Positions 22,331-33,400 of a DNA stretch of 64,000 bases are shown here, in pieces. Below the pieces are notes generated by a model, which was not told the DNA's origin, made no database searches, and saw only the letters and a program-made list of their open reading frames with translations. The translations under genes and the position numbers were made by a program. Origin of the DNA: Chlorocebus sabaeus (taxonomy: Eukaryota; Chordata; Mammalia; Primates; Cercopithecidae); the NCBI RefSeq assembly GCF_047675955.1, contig NC_132910.1:114993143-115057142 (forward strand), read 5' to 3'. Positions within the stretch are counted from its first letter, which is position 1, and each line of letters begins with the position of its first letter.

Positions 22331-23238
22331 AGCTATGCCCAAAAGCATATACTTACAGCTAGGAACATAAATTGGTAGTCAATTTGGTGTGTATTCTGGT
22401 CATCTTTTTAATATAATACCATATCACTGATTAATTCTATTTCCAAGAATACTTTATTTAAAAAGGAAATAATACTCTAAGATGGTGAAGCTATGGGGAA
22501 GCTGTTATACTCATGAAGAAATTATAGTAGTGTAATTGTCACAATTCTGTAGACAGTCATTTGATGATACATTTCAAGAACCAAATCTTTCCATAACCAT
22601 GGAATTTATCCTTACGAAGAACTCAAAAAGAAAGAAAAGCTATAAATAAACTGTTCATCACATAATATATACAAAATTGGAAACATTAAAATTGATGGTT
22701 AGTTAATTCTTAAAATTAAAATGCAGTTACTCAGTAAAACTTTGAAATGTGATGCAGCAGCAAAAGGGTGCCTGTTCAGAATGTAAACACAAATATATCT
22801 ACACCTAGGCTCATCTATGTATCTGTTTTACCTTTAATTTTATCTTAATTTTTTAAAAATAATTGGATAATTTTTCTTGTTTCTCTTATGAATACAATAC
22901 ATTTTGTAAGTTAGATTTTTCTTTTTAGTGTGACTCCAAAACCTTAGAGATATATTGCAGGCCAAACCATATAAAAAATAATAGGTTAGGTAGTATGATA
23001 AATTGTCAGTTTTGTTTCATCCTTTTTTTCTAACACATTTGTTTTGTATTTAATTAGGCTAAATTACATTCTGATCTACTAACTAGCTGTAAGATAAATT
23101 TCTTTGAAAAACCATGAGATAGTGATAAAATATATATATATTTGAAAAATACAAATTATATAACATATGATATATAATGTATATTTTTTAATGTTTAATA
23201 AAACATAGAAATAAAAACCATAATAAAATCAATAGTGT
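22331..23238. other. Unassigned AT-rich sequence, possibly old L1
   Basis: No gene seen. 22570-22780 (TGTTCATCACATAATATATA, CAAAATTGGAAACATTAAAA) has the flavour of an old L1 ORF2 end but is too diverged to assert. Confidence 0.4.
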
Positions 23239-23445
23239 GGCCAGGCATGGCAGCTCCCGCCTGTAATCCAAGCACATTGGGAGGCCAAGGTGGGAGCATC
23301 ACTTGAGGTCAAAAGTTCATGACCAGCTTGGCCAATATGGCAAAACCCTATCTCTACTAAAAATACAAAATATCAGCGGGGCATGGTGGCAGGTGCCTGT
23401 AGTCCCAGCTGCTCTGGGGGCTGAGGCAGGAAAATCGCTTGAACT
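23239..23445 (+). mobile_element. Alu, 3'-truncated at a junction with L1
   Basis: It starts at a proper Alu 5' end (GGCCAGGCATGGCAGCTCCC) and runs through both arms to AAAATCGCTTGAACTCA. There it stops abruptly and L1 sequence begins. No Alu 3' end or A tail follows anywhere downstream. It is diverged at many positions, consistent with an S-type Alu. Confidence 0.88.
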
Positions 23446-23960
23446 CATTACTGGGTATATACCCAAAGGAATATAAGTCATTCTGTTATAAAGACACATG
23501 CACACTTATGTTCATTGCAACACTGTTCACAATAGCAAAGACTTGGAACCAACCCAAATGCCCATCAGTGATAGACTGGATAAAGAAAATGTGGCACATA
23601 TACACCATGGAATACTATGCAGCCATAAGAAAGGATGAGTTCATGTCCTTTGCAGGGACATGGATGAAGCTGGAAACCATCATTCTCAGCAAACACGAGA
23701 ACAGAAAGCCAAACATTGCATGTTCTCACTCATAAATGGGAATTGAACAATGAGAACACATGGAAACAGGGAGGGGAACATCACACACAGGGCCTGTAGC
23801 GGGGTGGAGGAACAGGGGAGAAATAGTATTAGGAGAAATACCTAATGTAGATGACCAGTTGATGGGTGCAGCAAACCACCATGGCACGTGTATACCCATG
23901 TAACAAACCTTCACATTCTGCACATGTATCCCAGAACTTAAAGTATAATAATAATAATAA
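23446..23960 (+). mobile_element. L1PA 3' end, 5'-truncated
   Basis: It begins inside ORF2 at TTACTGGGTATATACCCAAA and ends with a standard 3' UTR (GATGGGTGCAGCAAACCACC, ATGTATCCCAGAACTTAAAG, TATAATAATAATAA). A 98-residue open frame at 23439-23735 is the ORF2 C-terminal region, recognisable by NQPKCPSVIDWIKKMW and YTMEYYAAIRKDEFMSFAGT. It is a dead fragment. The low divergence suggests an L1PA subfamily of middling age. Confidence 0.92.
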
Positions 23961-24059
23961 CAAAGGACAAAACAATAGAAAAAAATCTGTGTCTTAGTTT
24001 CTGTTTCACATTTAATTATGGGTGTGGCACCCTCTTCCTCATTCAGAGCCTTATTTTCT

Positions 24060-24175
24060 TTTTTTTTTTTTTTTTTTTTGTATTTTTAGTAGAGACGGGG
24101 TTTCACCGTGTTAGCCAGGATGGTCTCGGCCTCCCAAAGTGCTGGGATTACAGGCTTGAGCCACCGTGCCCGGCC
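24060..24175 (-). mobile_element. Half-length young Alu with internal deletion
   Basis: The reverse complement starts at the Alu 5' end (GGCCGGGCACGGTGGCTCAA) and reaches CTACTAAAAATAC before an A tail. Only the left arm is present. About 30 bp are missing between GGGAGGCCGAGAC and CATCCTGGCTAAC; the GAGAC word occurs at both edges of the lost segment in the parental Alu. A perfect 16-bp target duplication flanks it (24044-24059 and 24176-24191, CAGAGCCTTATTTTCT). Confidence 0.95.
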
Positions 24176-24191
24176 CAGAGCCTTATTTTCT

Positions 24192-24908
24192 ATCTTAGGG
24201 ATTGTAGGTCATTTTACCTTTCAGTCTTGGAGTTCTTTTCCCAGTGAACGTAATTGTTAAAATTAGTTTCTGCCATGTGTAAAGAATCACAATATCAAAG
24301 AAATGTACTTCAAGGTTCATGTTTTGATCATTTTATGCAGACATTTTATGATACATTTCCATCTTGGGCATCAAAATAAAGTGTACCTCTTTGATTATAC
24401 ATATGTATTCAAAGAATACTTGAATTTATTTTTTATCATTCTCATTGCTCACTTTAGTAGCTCTAGTTTGATTATTCTGGGGAATTGTTATCTTTAGAGT
24501 CTAAGGTGTGTTTTAATGATGAAAAACAATGACATGTCAGAATTATAGAAATAAATACTTTTGGGAAGCACATTCAGTATTTATGTGTCAACAAAATGAG
24601 ATTATAAAATCAAACATATAGTAACTGAAAGTCTGTTCATAGTTTATATCAATTGGCTAATTCATTTTAAAAAACACGTAAAAACTTCTGAGAACCTATT
24701 TTACTATAGGCATGATGTTTATAATATTTAGAGATAAAACAAGTATTTTTTCAGTAAAAGATTTAGCAGTAAGCAACAAATCTGTATTACACTGAATTCA
24801 CTGAACCTCATTTTCTATGTTGAAGAGGCAGATCACACTCGTCCTAAATTCATTCCATCCCTATGTATCACCCACCCATCAATACAGTTATTCTGTTATG
24901 ATTAATTC
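24192..24908. other. Unassigned sequence
   Basis: No gene or named repeat recognised. Confidence 0.5.
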
Positions 24909-24924
24909 AGAAGTATAGCCACAA

Positions 24925-25233
24925 CTGGGTCGGGCACAGTGGCTCACTCCTGTAATCCCAGCACTTTAGGAGGTCAAGGGGGGTAGATCCTTTAAGGTCA
25001 GGAGTTCAAGACCAACCTGGTCAACATGGTGAAACCCCATCTGTACTAAAAATACAAAAATTAGCCAGGAGGTAGTGGTGTGCACCTATAATCCCAGCTA
25101 CTCAGGAGACTCAGGCAGGAGAATCGCTTGAGCCTGGGAGGCAGAGGTTGCGGTGAGCTGAGATCACGCTACTAATAAAGTGGAATCCCATCTCAAAAAG
25201 AAAAAAAAAAGAAAAGAAAAAAGAAAAAAAATA
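24925..25233 (+). mobile_element. Alu (S/J-type)
   Basis: A full dimer from GGGTCGGGCACAGTGGCTCA to an A-rich tail. A segment near the end of the right arm is lost: GAGATCACGCTACTAATAAA lacks the usual GCACTCCAGCCTGGG. A 16-bp perfect direct repeat flanks it (AGAAGTATAGCCACAA, 24909-24924 and 25234-25249). Confidence 0.95.
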
Positions 25234-25552
25234 AGAAGTATAGCCACAATAAATATTAGGCAGACAGCAATTCAGCAGTTTATACTATTAAGCTGTTGTT
25301 AGGGGGAATGGCAAACCGATGCGACCCTTGAGGTAGGTATATACAGGTAAATTCTATGTGTCCCTTGAAATAGGTGTATGACACAGCTTCTGACATCTAC
25401 ATGGATTTGGTTACTCTAAAGTAGCCATGAGGATTAAGATAGTTCAGCTTTTTGGGGATAAGCTAAACCATTTGCAGTTGTCTTTCTACAATTTGCATAT
25501 CCAACAGCTATCAATGTTATTACTGAATGGCATAGTGAAAAATTCTGGTCTA

Positions 25553-25684
25553 AAGTGGTTCTCAAACCTGGTTGCTGGAGGGCCACCCTCAGTGATGATG
25601 ATTTAATCTGTAGAAGGGTAGAACATTGATAGTTTTTTTATATCTCCAGGTAATTTTAATATATAGCTGGGGTGAGAATCATTG
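25553..25684. mobile_element. MER5A-like hAT DNA transposon
   Basis: It opens with AAGTGGTTCTCAAACCTGG and closes with GGGTGAGAATCATTG, the short terminal inverted repeats expected of MER5A-type non-autonomous hAT elements. The interior TCTCCAGGTAATTTTAATAT also fits. It is diverged; a target duplication is not clear. Confidence 0.7.
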
Positions 25685-26624
25685 ACCTAGCTGTAAGAAG
25701 GTAATATTCAAGAAATGTGGAGATAAATAATTTTCTTCTTGACATTAAAAAAATCTAATAAAAAGTTTATTCTTTTCTCCTAACTCAGGGTCATCAGCCT
25801 TCAAGCTTCAGTCTCTGTGTGTTCATAGGTGCTGTACACACACACACCACTACCAATATCCCACTTCAGTGCTATTGCTGCTCCCAACACTCTAGGTATT
25901 TTTAACCTTATAAACCTTCAGAATAATGAGACCACTGGGTTCAGTAAATTGCTTTGTTTTGAAGCAGTGTTAGACAAAGTAGGAGACTAGAAGATAAATC
26001 TGCCAATGACATGTCCTTTAAGACTACTTAGATTTTGTTGAATTTGTGGATCATTCCTTACTTGAGCAAATGGTAAATTAACTCTCTCTTTTCTCTCTCT
26101 CTGGCGGGCACACTTTTTCCAGTAGATGTGCTACTTGGTGTGCTTACTTATCAGCTGTCCTCCAGGGGCCTCACATTAGATGTTTCTCTTGACTAACCAA
26201 ACATGACACACAGCTGAAGTTGGAAAAACCAGACTGATAATTTCACTCAAGCTATTTTCCTTCATTCTGACGATTTACTGGAGTACACAATTGTGACTAT
26301 TTTTAGCCATAGGAACTCCTAGAAAAATCAACTTCATTAGACCTACAAAATCGAATTGTGTAACCATATATGCAGTATGTGTATGAATAAAAAGCATTTC
26401 TCAAATATGCAGTACTGGATTTTGCAAAAACATCTTACCCTTAGCTATAAAGGAGTGGAAAACACAAAGATGAGTAACTGTACCTCTAAAAAGACTACAG
26501 CTATTCCAATAATACAAAGGTGTAAAGAAATAATGATGAGATGACATAGTCTGAGTGTTTTCTATTTGGAAGCTATGTTGTTGAATTATTTATGTATATA
26601 ATTTCATGCAATCTTCATGTTATG
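25685..26624. other. Unassigned sequence
   Basis: No gene recognised. A CT-rich run lies at about 26082-26102. The frame at 26356-26544 has no recognisable product. Confidence 0.5.
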
Positions 26625-26925
26625 GGGGTGTTCTAATCCAGTATGACTGTGTCCTTAAATAAAAGGGAGATTTGGACATAGAGACAGGCACACGGAGAGG
26701 ATGTCATATAAGAATTCACACTGTGCTGCCACAAGCCAACAAACTACTGGAAGCAGAGAAAGAGGACTGGAACAGTTCCTTCCTTAGCACCTTCTCAGGG
26801 AGCCTAGCCCTGCCAGCTTCTTGATCTTGGACTTCTCACCTCTAGAACTGTGAGGCAATAAATTTCTGTTGCTTAAGTTACCCAGTTTGTGGTACTTTAT
26901 GACAGGAGCCCTAGGAAAATAATTC
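26625..26925 (+). mobile_element. MLT1-type LTR fragment (ERVL-MaLR)
   Basis: The 3' half of an MLT1 LTR is clear: CTAGAACTGTGAGGCAATAA, then ATTTCTGTTGCTTAAGTTAC and CCAGTTTGTGGTACTTTATG. AATAAATTT serves as the poly(A)-signal region. Upstream text (TTTGGACATAGAGACAGGCA, CACGGAGAGGATGTC) fits the LTR body. Confidence 0.82.
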
Positions 26926-26929
26926 ATTA

Positions 26930-27035
26930 TATAATCTGCTAAGGTAGATATGATCATTGTCTCCAATTTCCATATGAAGAAACTATGCCTCAGGCATTGT
27001 GTCAATTGTCCAAAATCATACATTCCTGACTCACT
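26930..27035 (-). mobile_element. MIR SINE fragment (antisense)
   Basis: AGATATGATCATTGTCTCCA, ATGAAGAAACTATGCCTCAG and TCAATTGTCCAAAATCATAC follow the reverse complement of the MIR core and tail. Short and diverged. Confidence 0.55.
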
Positions 27036-27060
27036 TCAACGAATTTGTCATTCAGCAAAA

Positions 27061-27080
27061 TTTTTAAGGTACCTTAAAAA
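27061..27080. other. Perfect 20-bp palindrome
   Basis: TTTTTAAGGTACCTTAAAAA reads the same on both strands and is followed by a partial copy, ATTTTAAGGTATC. It does not belong to a repeat that I recognise. Confidence 0.9.
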
Positions 27081-27104
27081 ATATTTTAAGGTATCACAAA
27101 TTAT

Positions 27105-27465
27105 GTTAACTCTTAGGTCCTCGCTTTAAAGCTTCAATGGGCTTTTATTTTCCAAAGAATAAAATCCAAATACTTATGCATACTCTAAATGATCTCTTTC
27201 CTGGCTATGTTTCTGACATCCTCTTGTACCATGCTCCTCCTTAATCAACCTGAGGTTACACCTTAAATCCTTTCTCCTTGCTGTTCCCACTACTTGGAAT
27301 GTTTTACCATCAACTCTTCAAAGAACTGGCTCCTTTAAGTATTTGGTCTCAGTTCAAATGTCACTTCCCTGTAAAAGCTTCCTGGCCGTCAAGATTTCTT
27401 TACACACTCTATTTTATTTTTTCATGGTTCCTATAACAACTGAATATAGTCTCAATTGATTAACT
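27105..27465 (+). mobile_element. L2 LINE 3' fragment
   Basis: AATAAAATCCAAATACTTAT, TGATCTCTTTCCTGGCTATG, TTCAAATGTCACTTCCCTGT and AAAAGCTTCCTGGCCGTCAA follow the order of L2 3' sequence. Old and without open frame. Confidence 0.82.
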
Positions 27466-27510
27466 GTTTTGATGACTACTCCCTTCCATAAGAATGGAAA
27501 GAAAATGTGG

Positions 27511-27745
27511 CCAGGTGCACTGGCTCACACCTGTAATCCCACAGGAGGCTGAGGCAACATGGCAAAACCTCTTCTCTTCACAAAATTTTTTAAAAGTTAG
27601 CTGGATGTTGTGGATGTGTGTGTGTGGTCCCAGCTACTCAGGAGGCTGAGGCAAGAGGATCACTTGAGTCCAGGAGGTCAAGGCTGCAGTGAGTCATGTT
27701 TGCACCACTGCACTCTAGCCTGGGTGGCAGAGCTAGTCCCTATCT

Positions 27746-27769
<24 letters not shown>
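27511..27769 (+). mobile_element. AluJ-type with internal deletion
   Basis: A dimer from GGCCAGGTGCACTGGCTCAC to a 23-base A tail (27747-27769). The left arm lacks about 50 bp after GTAATCCCA. A near-perfect direct repeat around AGAATGGAAAGAA / AGAATGGAGAGAA flanks it (about 27490 and 27769). Confidence 0.9.
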
Positions 27770-27776
<7 letters not shown>

Positions 27777-27789
27777 GAGAATGCTACAT

Positions 27790-28768
27790 GAGAGAAAGGA
27801 TCTTATTTATCATGTTCACCTCCCAAGAGGTGAATATATCCCCAAAGCCTGATACAGAGAAAATGCTTATTAATATTTAATGCATGACTATGTGCAGACT
27901 TGGGAGGAAAAACATGCCTCAGCCTATCAAAATTGGATCCTTAATAAACAAAGGTGCTTTTCCATCATTTCCCCACAACACCAAACAAGTGTGGTTCACT
28001 TTGGACGTTTAAGCAAATGCATTGTTCTTCCAGTTATACATCTGGTAGAGATGAGGTCACTGATAGGAATGGGAAGCCAATCTCCTTTTATTTTGATGAC
28101 CCAGCATGGCTGAACACCCAGTGACTGCCACTACACTTTATTGTACTTTGAGCATTAGGGATGCCAGCCCTATAGGATATAAAACAGGAACATCTAGTCC
28201 TCAATTATATTCAGAATTATTGAAGTCTTAGAAGCACCACTTGTCTTTTTGCAAGGGAGAGAAATGCTCAAGTGATGGGCTGAAGTGAAGGGAGGGAGTC
28301 AGTCACTCAAACGGTTCCCTTAGGCTGTGTGGATGAAAACAGCGTTAGACTCTGATGCTGACAGTGGGAAATGCACTGGAGACCATGATTGGCAAAGCTC
28401 TCCTTTTCTCCCCATCCACTTTAGATACTGACACCAAAGGGTTTGTCACAATGACAACTGTACACTCCCAATATCACAGAAGAAGGAGGAATAAGTGGGT
28501 ATATTATGAGTGATTGAAGTTTAGAATAAATCAATAAATACTGTGTCCCTCATCCATGGAAACCACAAAGGTCCAGTAATGCTAAGGATATAACAAGAAG
28601 ATAATATGAAAATTTGCTTCCCCTTCCTAGTGTAATAGAGTAAGTTACAAACGGCTTCAGGAAGGGAAGACAAGAGGAAGAAGAATGGATGAGATACATA
28701 AGAGTTCCTCAGGGCTAATTTTATGAAAGCTTTGGGCAGTTTTAAGAAAAAGAAAAGCTATTTTTCAA
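27790..28768. other. Unassigned sequence
   Basis: Slightly less AT-rich than average. No gene or repeat recognised. The frames at 27610-27852 and 27880-28113 start in, or lie next to, Alu sequence and show no known product. Confidence 0.5.
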
Positions 28769-28772
28769 GGTA

Positions 28773-28850
28773 CGTGTGTGTATGTGTGCGTGTGTGTGGT
28801 GTGTGTATGTGTGCGTGTGTGTGGTGTGTGTGTGCGCGTGTGTGTGTGTG
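28773..28850. repeat. (TG)n microsatellite with higher-order unit
   Basis: A TG-rich tract interrupted by TATG, GCG and GG. The block containing GTGTATGTGTGCGTGTGTGT is itself duplicated with a spacing of about 26 bp. Alternating purine-pyrimidine sequence of this kind can adopt Z-DNA. Confidence 0.95.
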
Positions 28851-29027
28851 TATTTGTATGAAAGACAGGAGAAAGAGGGAGACCTAGGAAGACTATGAGA
28901 CACTAACAGAAAAGTTAGGTAAAAAAGACACACACTTAGAAAAACCCACATAGCAATGGACACGAGGGAGGAGGTTAAGACATTTTACTATGTGCTGTGA
29001 ATGGAAACTATAAAACATATTTGATAA

Positions 29028-29080
29028 ATGCAATATATATACACATATACACACATAAACATATATATTTAAAGATTTAA
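29028..29080. repeat. (TA)n/(CA)n low-complexity tract
   Basis: Interspersed TATATA, ACACAT and ATACACACAT words with no longer unit. Confidence 0.7.
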
Positions 29081-29092
29081 ATTATATTTTCT

Positions 29093-29268
29093 CTTTTTTT
29101 AGAGATGTGGTTTTGCCATGTTGCTCTGCCCAGGCTGCAGTACAGTGGTTGCTCACAGTCATGATCATAGCACATTATAGCCTTCAACTCCTGGCCTCGA
29201 GCAATCCTCCTGTATTAGTCTCCCCAGTAGCTGGGATTACTGGCACATGCCACCATGTCCACCCTTAT
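29093..29268 (-). mobile_element. Old Alu monomer or AluJ fragment (antisense)
   Basis: Antisense Alu text: TTTTAGAGATGTGGTTTTGC, CCCAGGCTGCAGTACAGTGG, GCCTTCAACTCCTGGCCTCG and CAGTAGCTGGGATTACTGGC. One arm only; diverged. Confidence 0.8.
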
Positions 29269-29289
29269 GCTTTTTAAAGTGAAAAACTA

Positions 29290-30190
29290 GGCAAAGAATG
29301 AGGCAGCTCAACTTAATAATAAAAACATTTCAAATGTAAAGAAATTTACAAGAGAAAAACAATCAACCCCATTAAAATTGGGCAAAGGCAATGAACAGAC
29401 ACTTTTCAAAAGAACACATACATGCATCCAACAAACATATGAAAAAAAAGTTCAACATCACTGATCATTAGAGAAGTGCCAATCAAAACCATAATAAGAT
29501 ACCATTTCACACCAATCAGAATGGCTATCATTAAAAAGTTAAAAAACAACAGATGCTGGTGAGGTTGTGGAGAAAAGGGAATGCTTACACACTATTGGGT
29601 GTGCAAGTCAGTTCAACCATTGTGAAAAGTAGTGATTCCTCAAAGAACTAAAAGCAGAGCTACCATTCTACCCAGTAATCCCACTACTGGGTATATACAG
29701 GGTATATGGTAGAAATCATTCTACCATAAAGACACATGCATACAATTGTTAATTGCAGCACTGTTCACAATAGCAAACGTATAGGATCAACCTAAATCCC
29801 CATCAATGACAGACTGGATAAAGAAAATGTGGTACATATACACCATGGAATACTATGCTGCCATTAAAAATGATATATCTTTTGCAGGAATATGGATAGA
29901 CCTGCTATTATCCTTAGCAAATTAATGCAGGAACAGAAAACCAAATACGGCATACTCTCACTTATAAGCAGGAGCTAAATGATGAGAACTCGCGAACACA
30001 AAGAATAAAACAGACACTAGGGTCTACTTGAGGGTGAAGGGTGAGAAAAGGAAGAGAAGCAGAAAAGATAACTATTGGGTACTAGGCTTAATACCTGGGT
30101 GATGAAATAATCTGTACAATAACCCCCTGTGACACCAGTTTACCTATGTAACAAATACCCCTAAACTTAAAATAAAAGTTAAAAAGAAAA
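29290..30190 (+). mobile_element. L1P (L1PB or old L1PA) 3' end, 5'-truncated
   Basis: About 900 bp of ORF2 end and 3' UTR: ATTAAAATTGGGCAAAGGCA, CACTGATCATTAGAGAAGTG, ACCATTTCACACCAATCAGA, ACCATGGAATACTATGCTGC. The 3' UTR has GGGTACTAGGCTTAATACCT and ends CCCTAAACTTAAAATAAAAG. ORF2 is broken by stops and frameshifts. Confidence 0.92.
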
Positions 30191-30320
30191 TTAAAATCTC
30201 CTTATCATCTACCTGGTAATATGAAAAACACATATCTCTCATTCATTCCTTTCAAGTGATGAGGAAAACAAGGCATTGGGAGTTAGTAAAAGCCCAAATT
30301 GAGATATAAGACCCACTACT

Positions 30321-30582
30321 GGCTGGGTGTGGTGGCTCATGCCTGTAATCCCATTACTTTGGGAGGCTGATGCTGGAGGATCACCTAAGGTCAGGAGTTC
30401 GGGACCAGGCTGGCCAACATGGTGAAACCCCATCTCTACTAAAAATACAAAAATTAGCTGGGTGTGGTGGCAGGCACCTATAATACCAACTACTAGGGAG
30501 GCTGAGGCAGGAGAATCACTTGAATCCAGGAGCCAAAATCACACCATTGCACTCCAGCCTGGGCAACAAGAGCAAGACTCCG

Positions 30583-30623
<41 letters not shown>
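30321..30623 (+). mobile_element. Alu (S-type) with 36-base A tail
   Basis: A dimeric Alu starting GGCTGGGTGTGGTGGCTCAT. A gap in the right arm joins TTGAATCCAGGAG directly to CCAAAATCACACCATTGCAC. The tail, 30588-30623, is 36 uninterrupted A residues. Poly-lysine in nearby translated frames comes from this tail. Confidence 0.93.
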
Positions 30624-30624
<1 letters not shown>

Positions 30625-31309
30625 ACCATCATTTTGCAAGTGTCACCATTGCCGTGGAGCTCAGAATTGCTCTTAAACTCAGTTAATATTGTAGAAGTAT
30701 TCCTAATTATGATTTCTCTGTATTCCTAATTGTAATAGGTTTGTATTTGAAAAATTATTGATTCATACTCCATATGTTATTTTGTATGCAATGACAACAG
30801 AATATATTATCATGCTCCTTTTGTAAATCTAATTCATAACATAAAGTATAAATCTGTGATTTTGCTTTGATTCAAAATATTAATTTCAAATATGTCATCA
30901 CAATTTGATACAGACTATTGACAATAAATCTGTATATTATGTAATGTCTTAGTAGGTATTGGGAAAATTTGAAAATAGTAACATGGAGGACTATTGTCAT
31001 TGTTTATTTCAAAGCCAATTAAAATTCTGCAAAGCAGTGTACATAAAAATAATTTCAAGAAATGTATAAAATACCAAGATTATGGTGTACATTCTTTAGA
31101 TTCTTTGTTTAAGAAATTCTGCCACTTTGGAATATATGCTTCATTCAAAGTAGCTAAGGGCTGTACCTGGCTAATGGTAGGCACCTAATATTTGTTGAAA
31201 AGGAATACTGAATATATTTAACCTGTATTTATAAAATTACTGTTTAGAGATAAACATTTGATGGAATCATGCTTTTACTTTCTGCTTATGACTCAATTGT
31301 TTGCACTGA
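30624..31309. other. Unassigned AT-rich sequence
   Basis: No gene or confident repeat. The phrase GTATTCCTAATT occurs twice within 25 bp near 30697 and 30720. Confidence 0.5.
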
Positions 31310-31805
31310 CATTAACATCCCAAATCCTTAGCATGACCTACAGGGCCCTGAGCAATGCGGCACCTGCTGAAGCCTGCTGCCTCATTTAATAACTCTTTGT
31401 CTCTTTCTCAGATCCAGCCACTCTGACATTTTTTAGTTCCTGGACCAAGACAAGCTCTTCCCAGACCCTGACCTTTGTACCTTCTTTATTCCTGGAGTAT
31501 GTTTCCCCTGACAAATTACTTATCATCTATCATAATTCAGCTTAAATGACACTGACTTGGGGAAGGCTTCCATAACTGCCTCCCTCCTCCAACCAAATTA
31601 GGAACAATTATATGGCCATGTAGTATCGACTCAAATTTATAATTTTAAAATAATTGGGAGATTTTGTTGTTTAACACTTGTTTTCACTATAAGACTGTAA
31701 TTACACGCAAGTAAGAACCATGCCTGTTTGTTTACTCCTGCCACAGTCAGAATAGTGCCTGGAATATGCAGTAAGGGCTGAACAAAAACTAAATAAATGA
31801 ACAAG
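31310..31805 (+). mobile_element. L2 LINE 3' end
   Basis: GACCTACAGGGCCCTGAGCA, CAGATCCAGCCACTCTGACA, ATAATTCAGCTTAAATGACA, GGGGAAGGCTTCCATAACTG and ACTATAAGACTGTAATTACA follow L2 order. The end has AATAGTGCCTGGAATATGCA and AACTAAATAAATGAA, the usual L2 terminus. Confidence 0.88.
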
Positions 31806-32879
31806 TGAATAAATGGATATAGTCTCGTTTTTAGAACAGAGCACTAAATGGATTATGAACACTATCCGGTATGTCACGTAGGTCATTTAAAAGGGATACA
31901 ATTTCCGTTCAGGTTTACCTTTTCCTGGATACAGGTCTTGATAGGTCTTTTGATATCATTTCACTTCAGATTCTTCTTTAAAAAACTTGGGCAATAGCAT
32001 TTGCTGTCTTGTCTATATTGTTATTGAGAATCAAGAGAGATATCTGACACGAAATGACATTGGAAATGACATTAAACACGATTGAAATAATGCTAGCCAA
32101 TATGGTTATTATTAGAAACCAATTACATTTTCAACCTAAAAATAGTAATACTCATTGCAGACTCAAATGTGCTTATTCTAAAACAAGTAAATGTTTGCCT
32201 GTGGTCTCTGCGATTCTAATCCATGGAGTTCTTAGAACCCACATTCATCACTAACATGTACCAGTGGGCCTCATAACCCATCTAACCCTGTGACTTTTCA
32301 GGTTCACTTTTCTAAATTTCTGAATTAAATATTTATTTTCTTAGTTCAGAAGAGGAAACAAAACTCCTGTAATTGTTGCCCATTTCAGGAGAAACTGTGT
32401 GTATGAAAACAAGAGATAAATATACAAAACTGAGAGCTGTGGTTTAAACAAAATCTTGAGAATGTTGTTTGACCTTGTACATTTGTGTTTTAGCATAACA
32501 AAATGATATAGACAAAGGTAACTTTTAAGAGAACCAGTCACTAAATTAATGACAAATTCTTCTGCTTAGCTAAGCAACGGAGAAGGTAAAATACTAATTC
32601 AATTAATCAATTTAAGCAATAGTCATTAAGAGCCAAGTATGTGCTTACTGAATAAGCTGCTACGGTTTGGTGGTTACACAGGGTGGGTTGAAATGACGTG
32701 TACATCACAGTCCAATATTCACAGAGTTTAAAAACCTACCAAGAATCAAGACAGACACAAATATCTAACATAAACATTTGTATGTGGTAAGAGAGTCGGA
32801 GTACAATTTAGGAGAAGAAATTGTATGGAAGGGTCATTTCCATTAGACCAGAAAAGACAGCACATTTGAAGGCCTGAAT
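31806..32879. other. Unassigned sequence
   Basis: No gene seen. 32600-32880 (AAGAGCCAAGTATGTGCTTA and later purine-rich text) resembles the same mid-repetitive mammalian sequence noted near 14340, without certainty. Confidence 0.4.
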
Positions 32880-33400
32880 AAGAAATATTCTGGATAAGGT
32901 ATGGTGGCTGTTACCAGACGGCTCTTGATGATCTCTACCTCTTGGTATTTATACCATTATATAATCTCTTCCCTATAGTAAGAGCTGTCCCAGGTACTTG
33001 TGTCTATTGAATAGAACAGAACAAAAGTAACGAGATGCCACTTCTGAGATTAGGTTGTAAGATACTGTGAAATTCATCCTGTGCTCTCTCCCTCTCTCTC
33101 TTTCTCTTGTCCTCTCACTTGAATGAAGCCAACTGGTGTGTTGTCAGTGGCCCAGCGTAAGTCCTGTTAGAAGAAATTGATGATTGCCTGTAGCCAACCC
33201 TAAGTGAAGAACTGAGGTCCTCAGTCCTACAAACTGAGAGAAACTGAATCTAGTTAAGAACCATGTGAGTGAGCTTGGAAGAAGACCCACCCTCAGTCGA
33301 AATTTAAGATGACCATAGCAGCAGCAGACATATTGAGTCACACTGAAAGTAAGAGAGCAGGAGGAAACAAAGCCAGGGTCATACAAAGAGCACAACTGAT
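32880..33400 (+). mobile_element. Old LTR-like element (same family as 1-265)
   Basis: TGATCTCTACCTCTTGGTAT, CACTTCTGAGATTAGGTTGT, a CTCTCTCCCTCTCTCTC run and ATGTGAGTGAGCTTGGAAGA appear in the order expected of the ancient LTR that also flanks the nested cluster at 1-1625. The 3' end is weak. The subfamily is not fixed. Confidence 0.5.

Noticed and set aside
23439..23735. 98-codon frame resembling L1 ORF2 C-terminus
   Set aside because: It is a 5'-truncated retrotransposon fragment with no promoter, ORF1 or reverse transcriptase domain. It is kept only as part of the L1 feature.
28742..28963. Histidine/threonine-rich 73-codon frame
   Set aside because: It is a translation of the (TG)n microsatellite.
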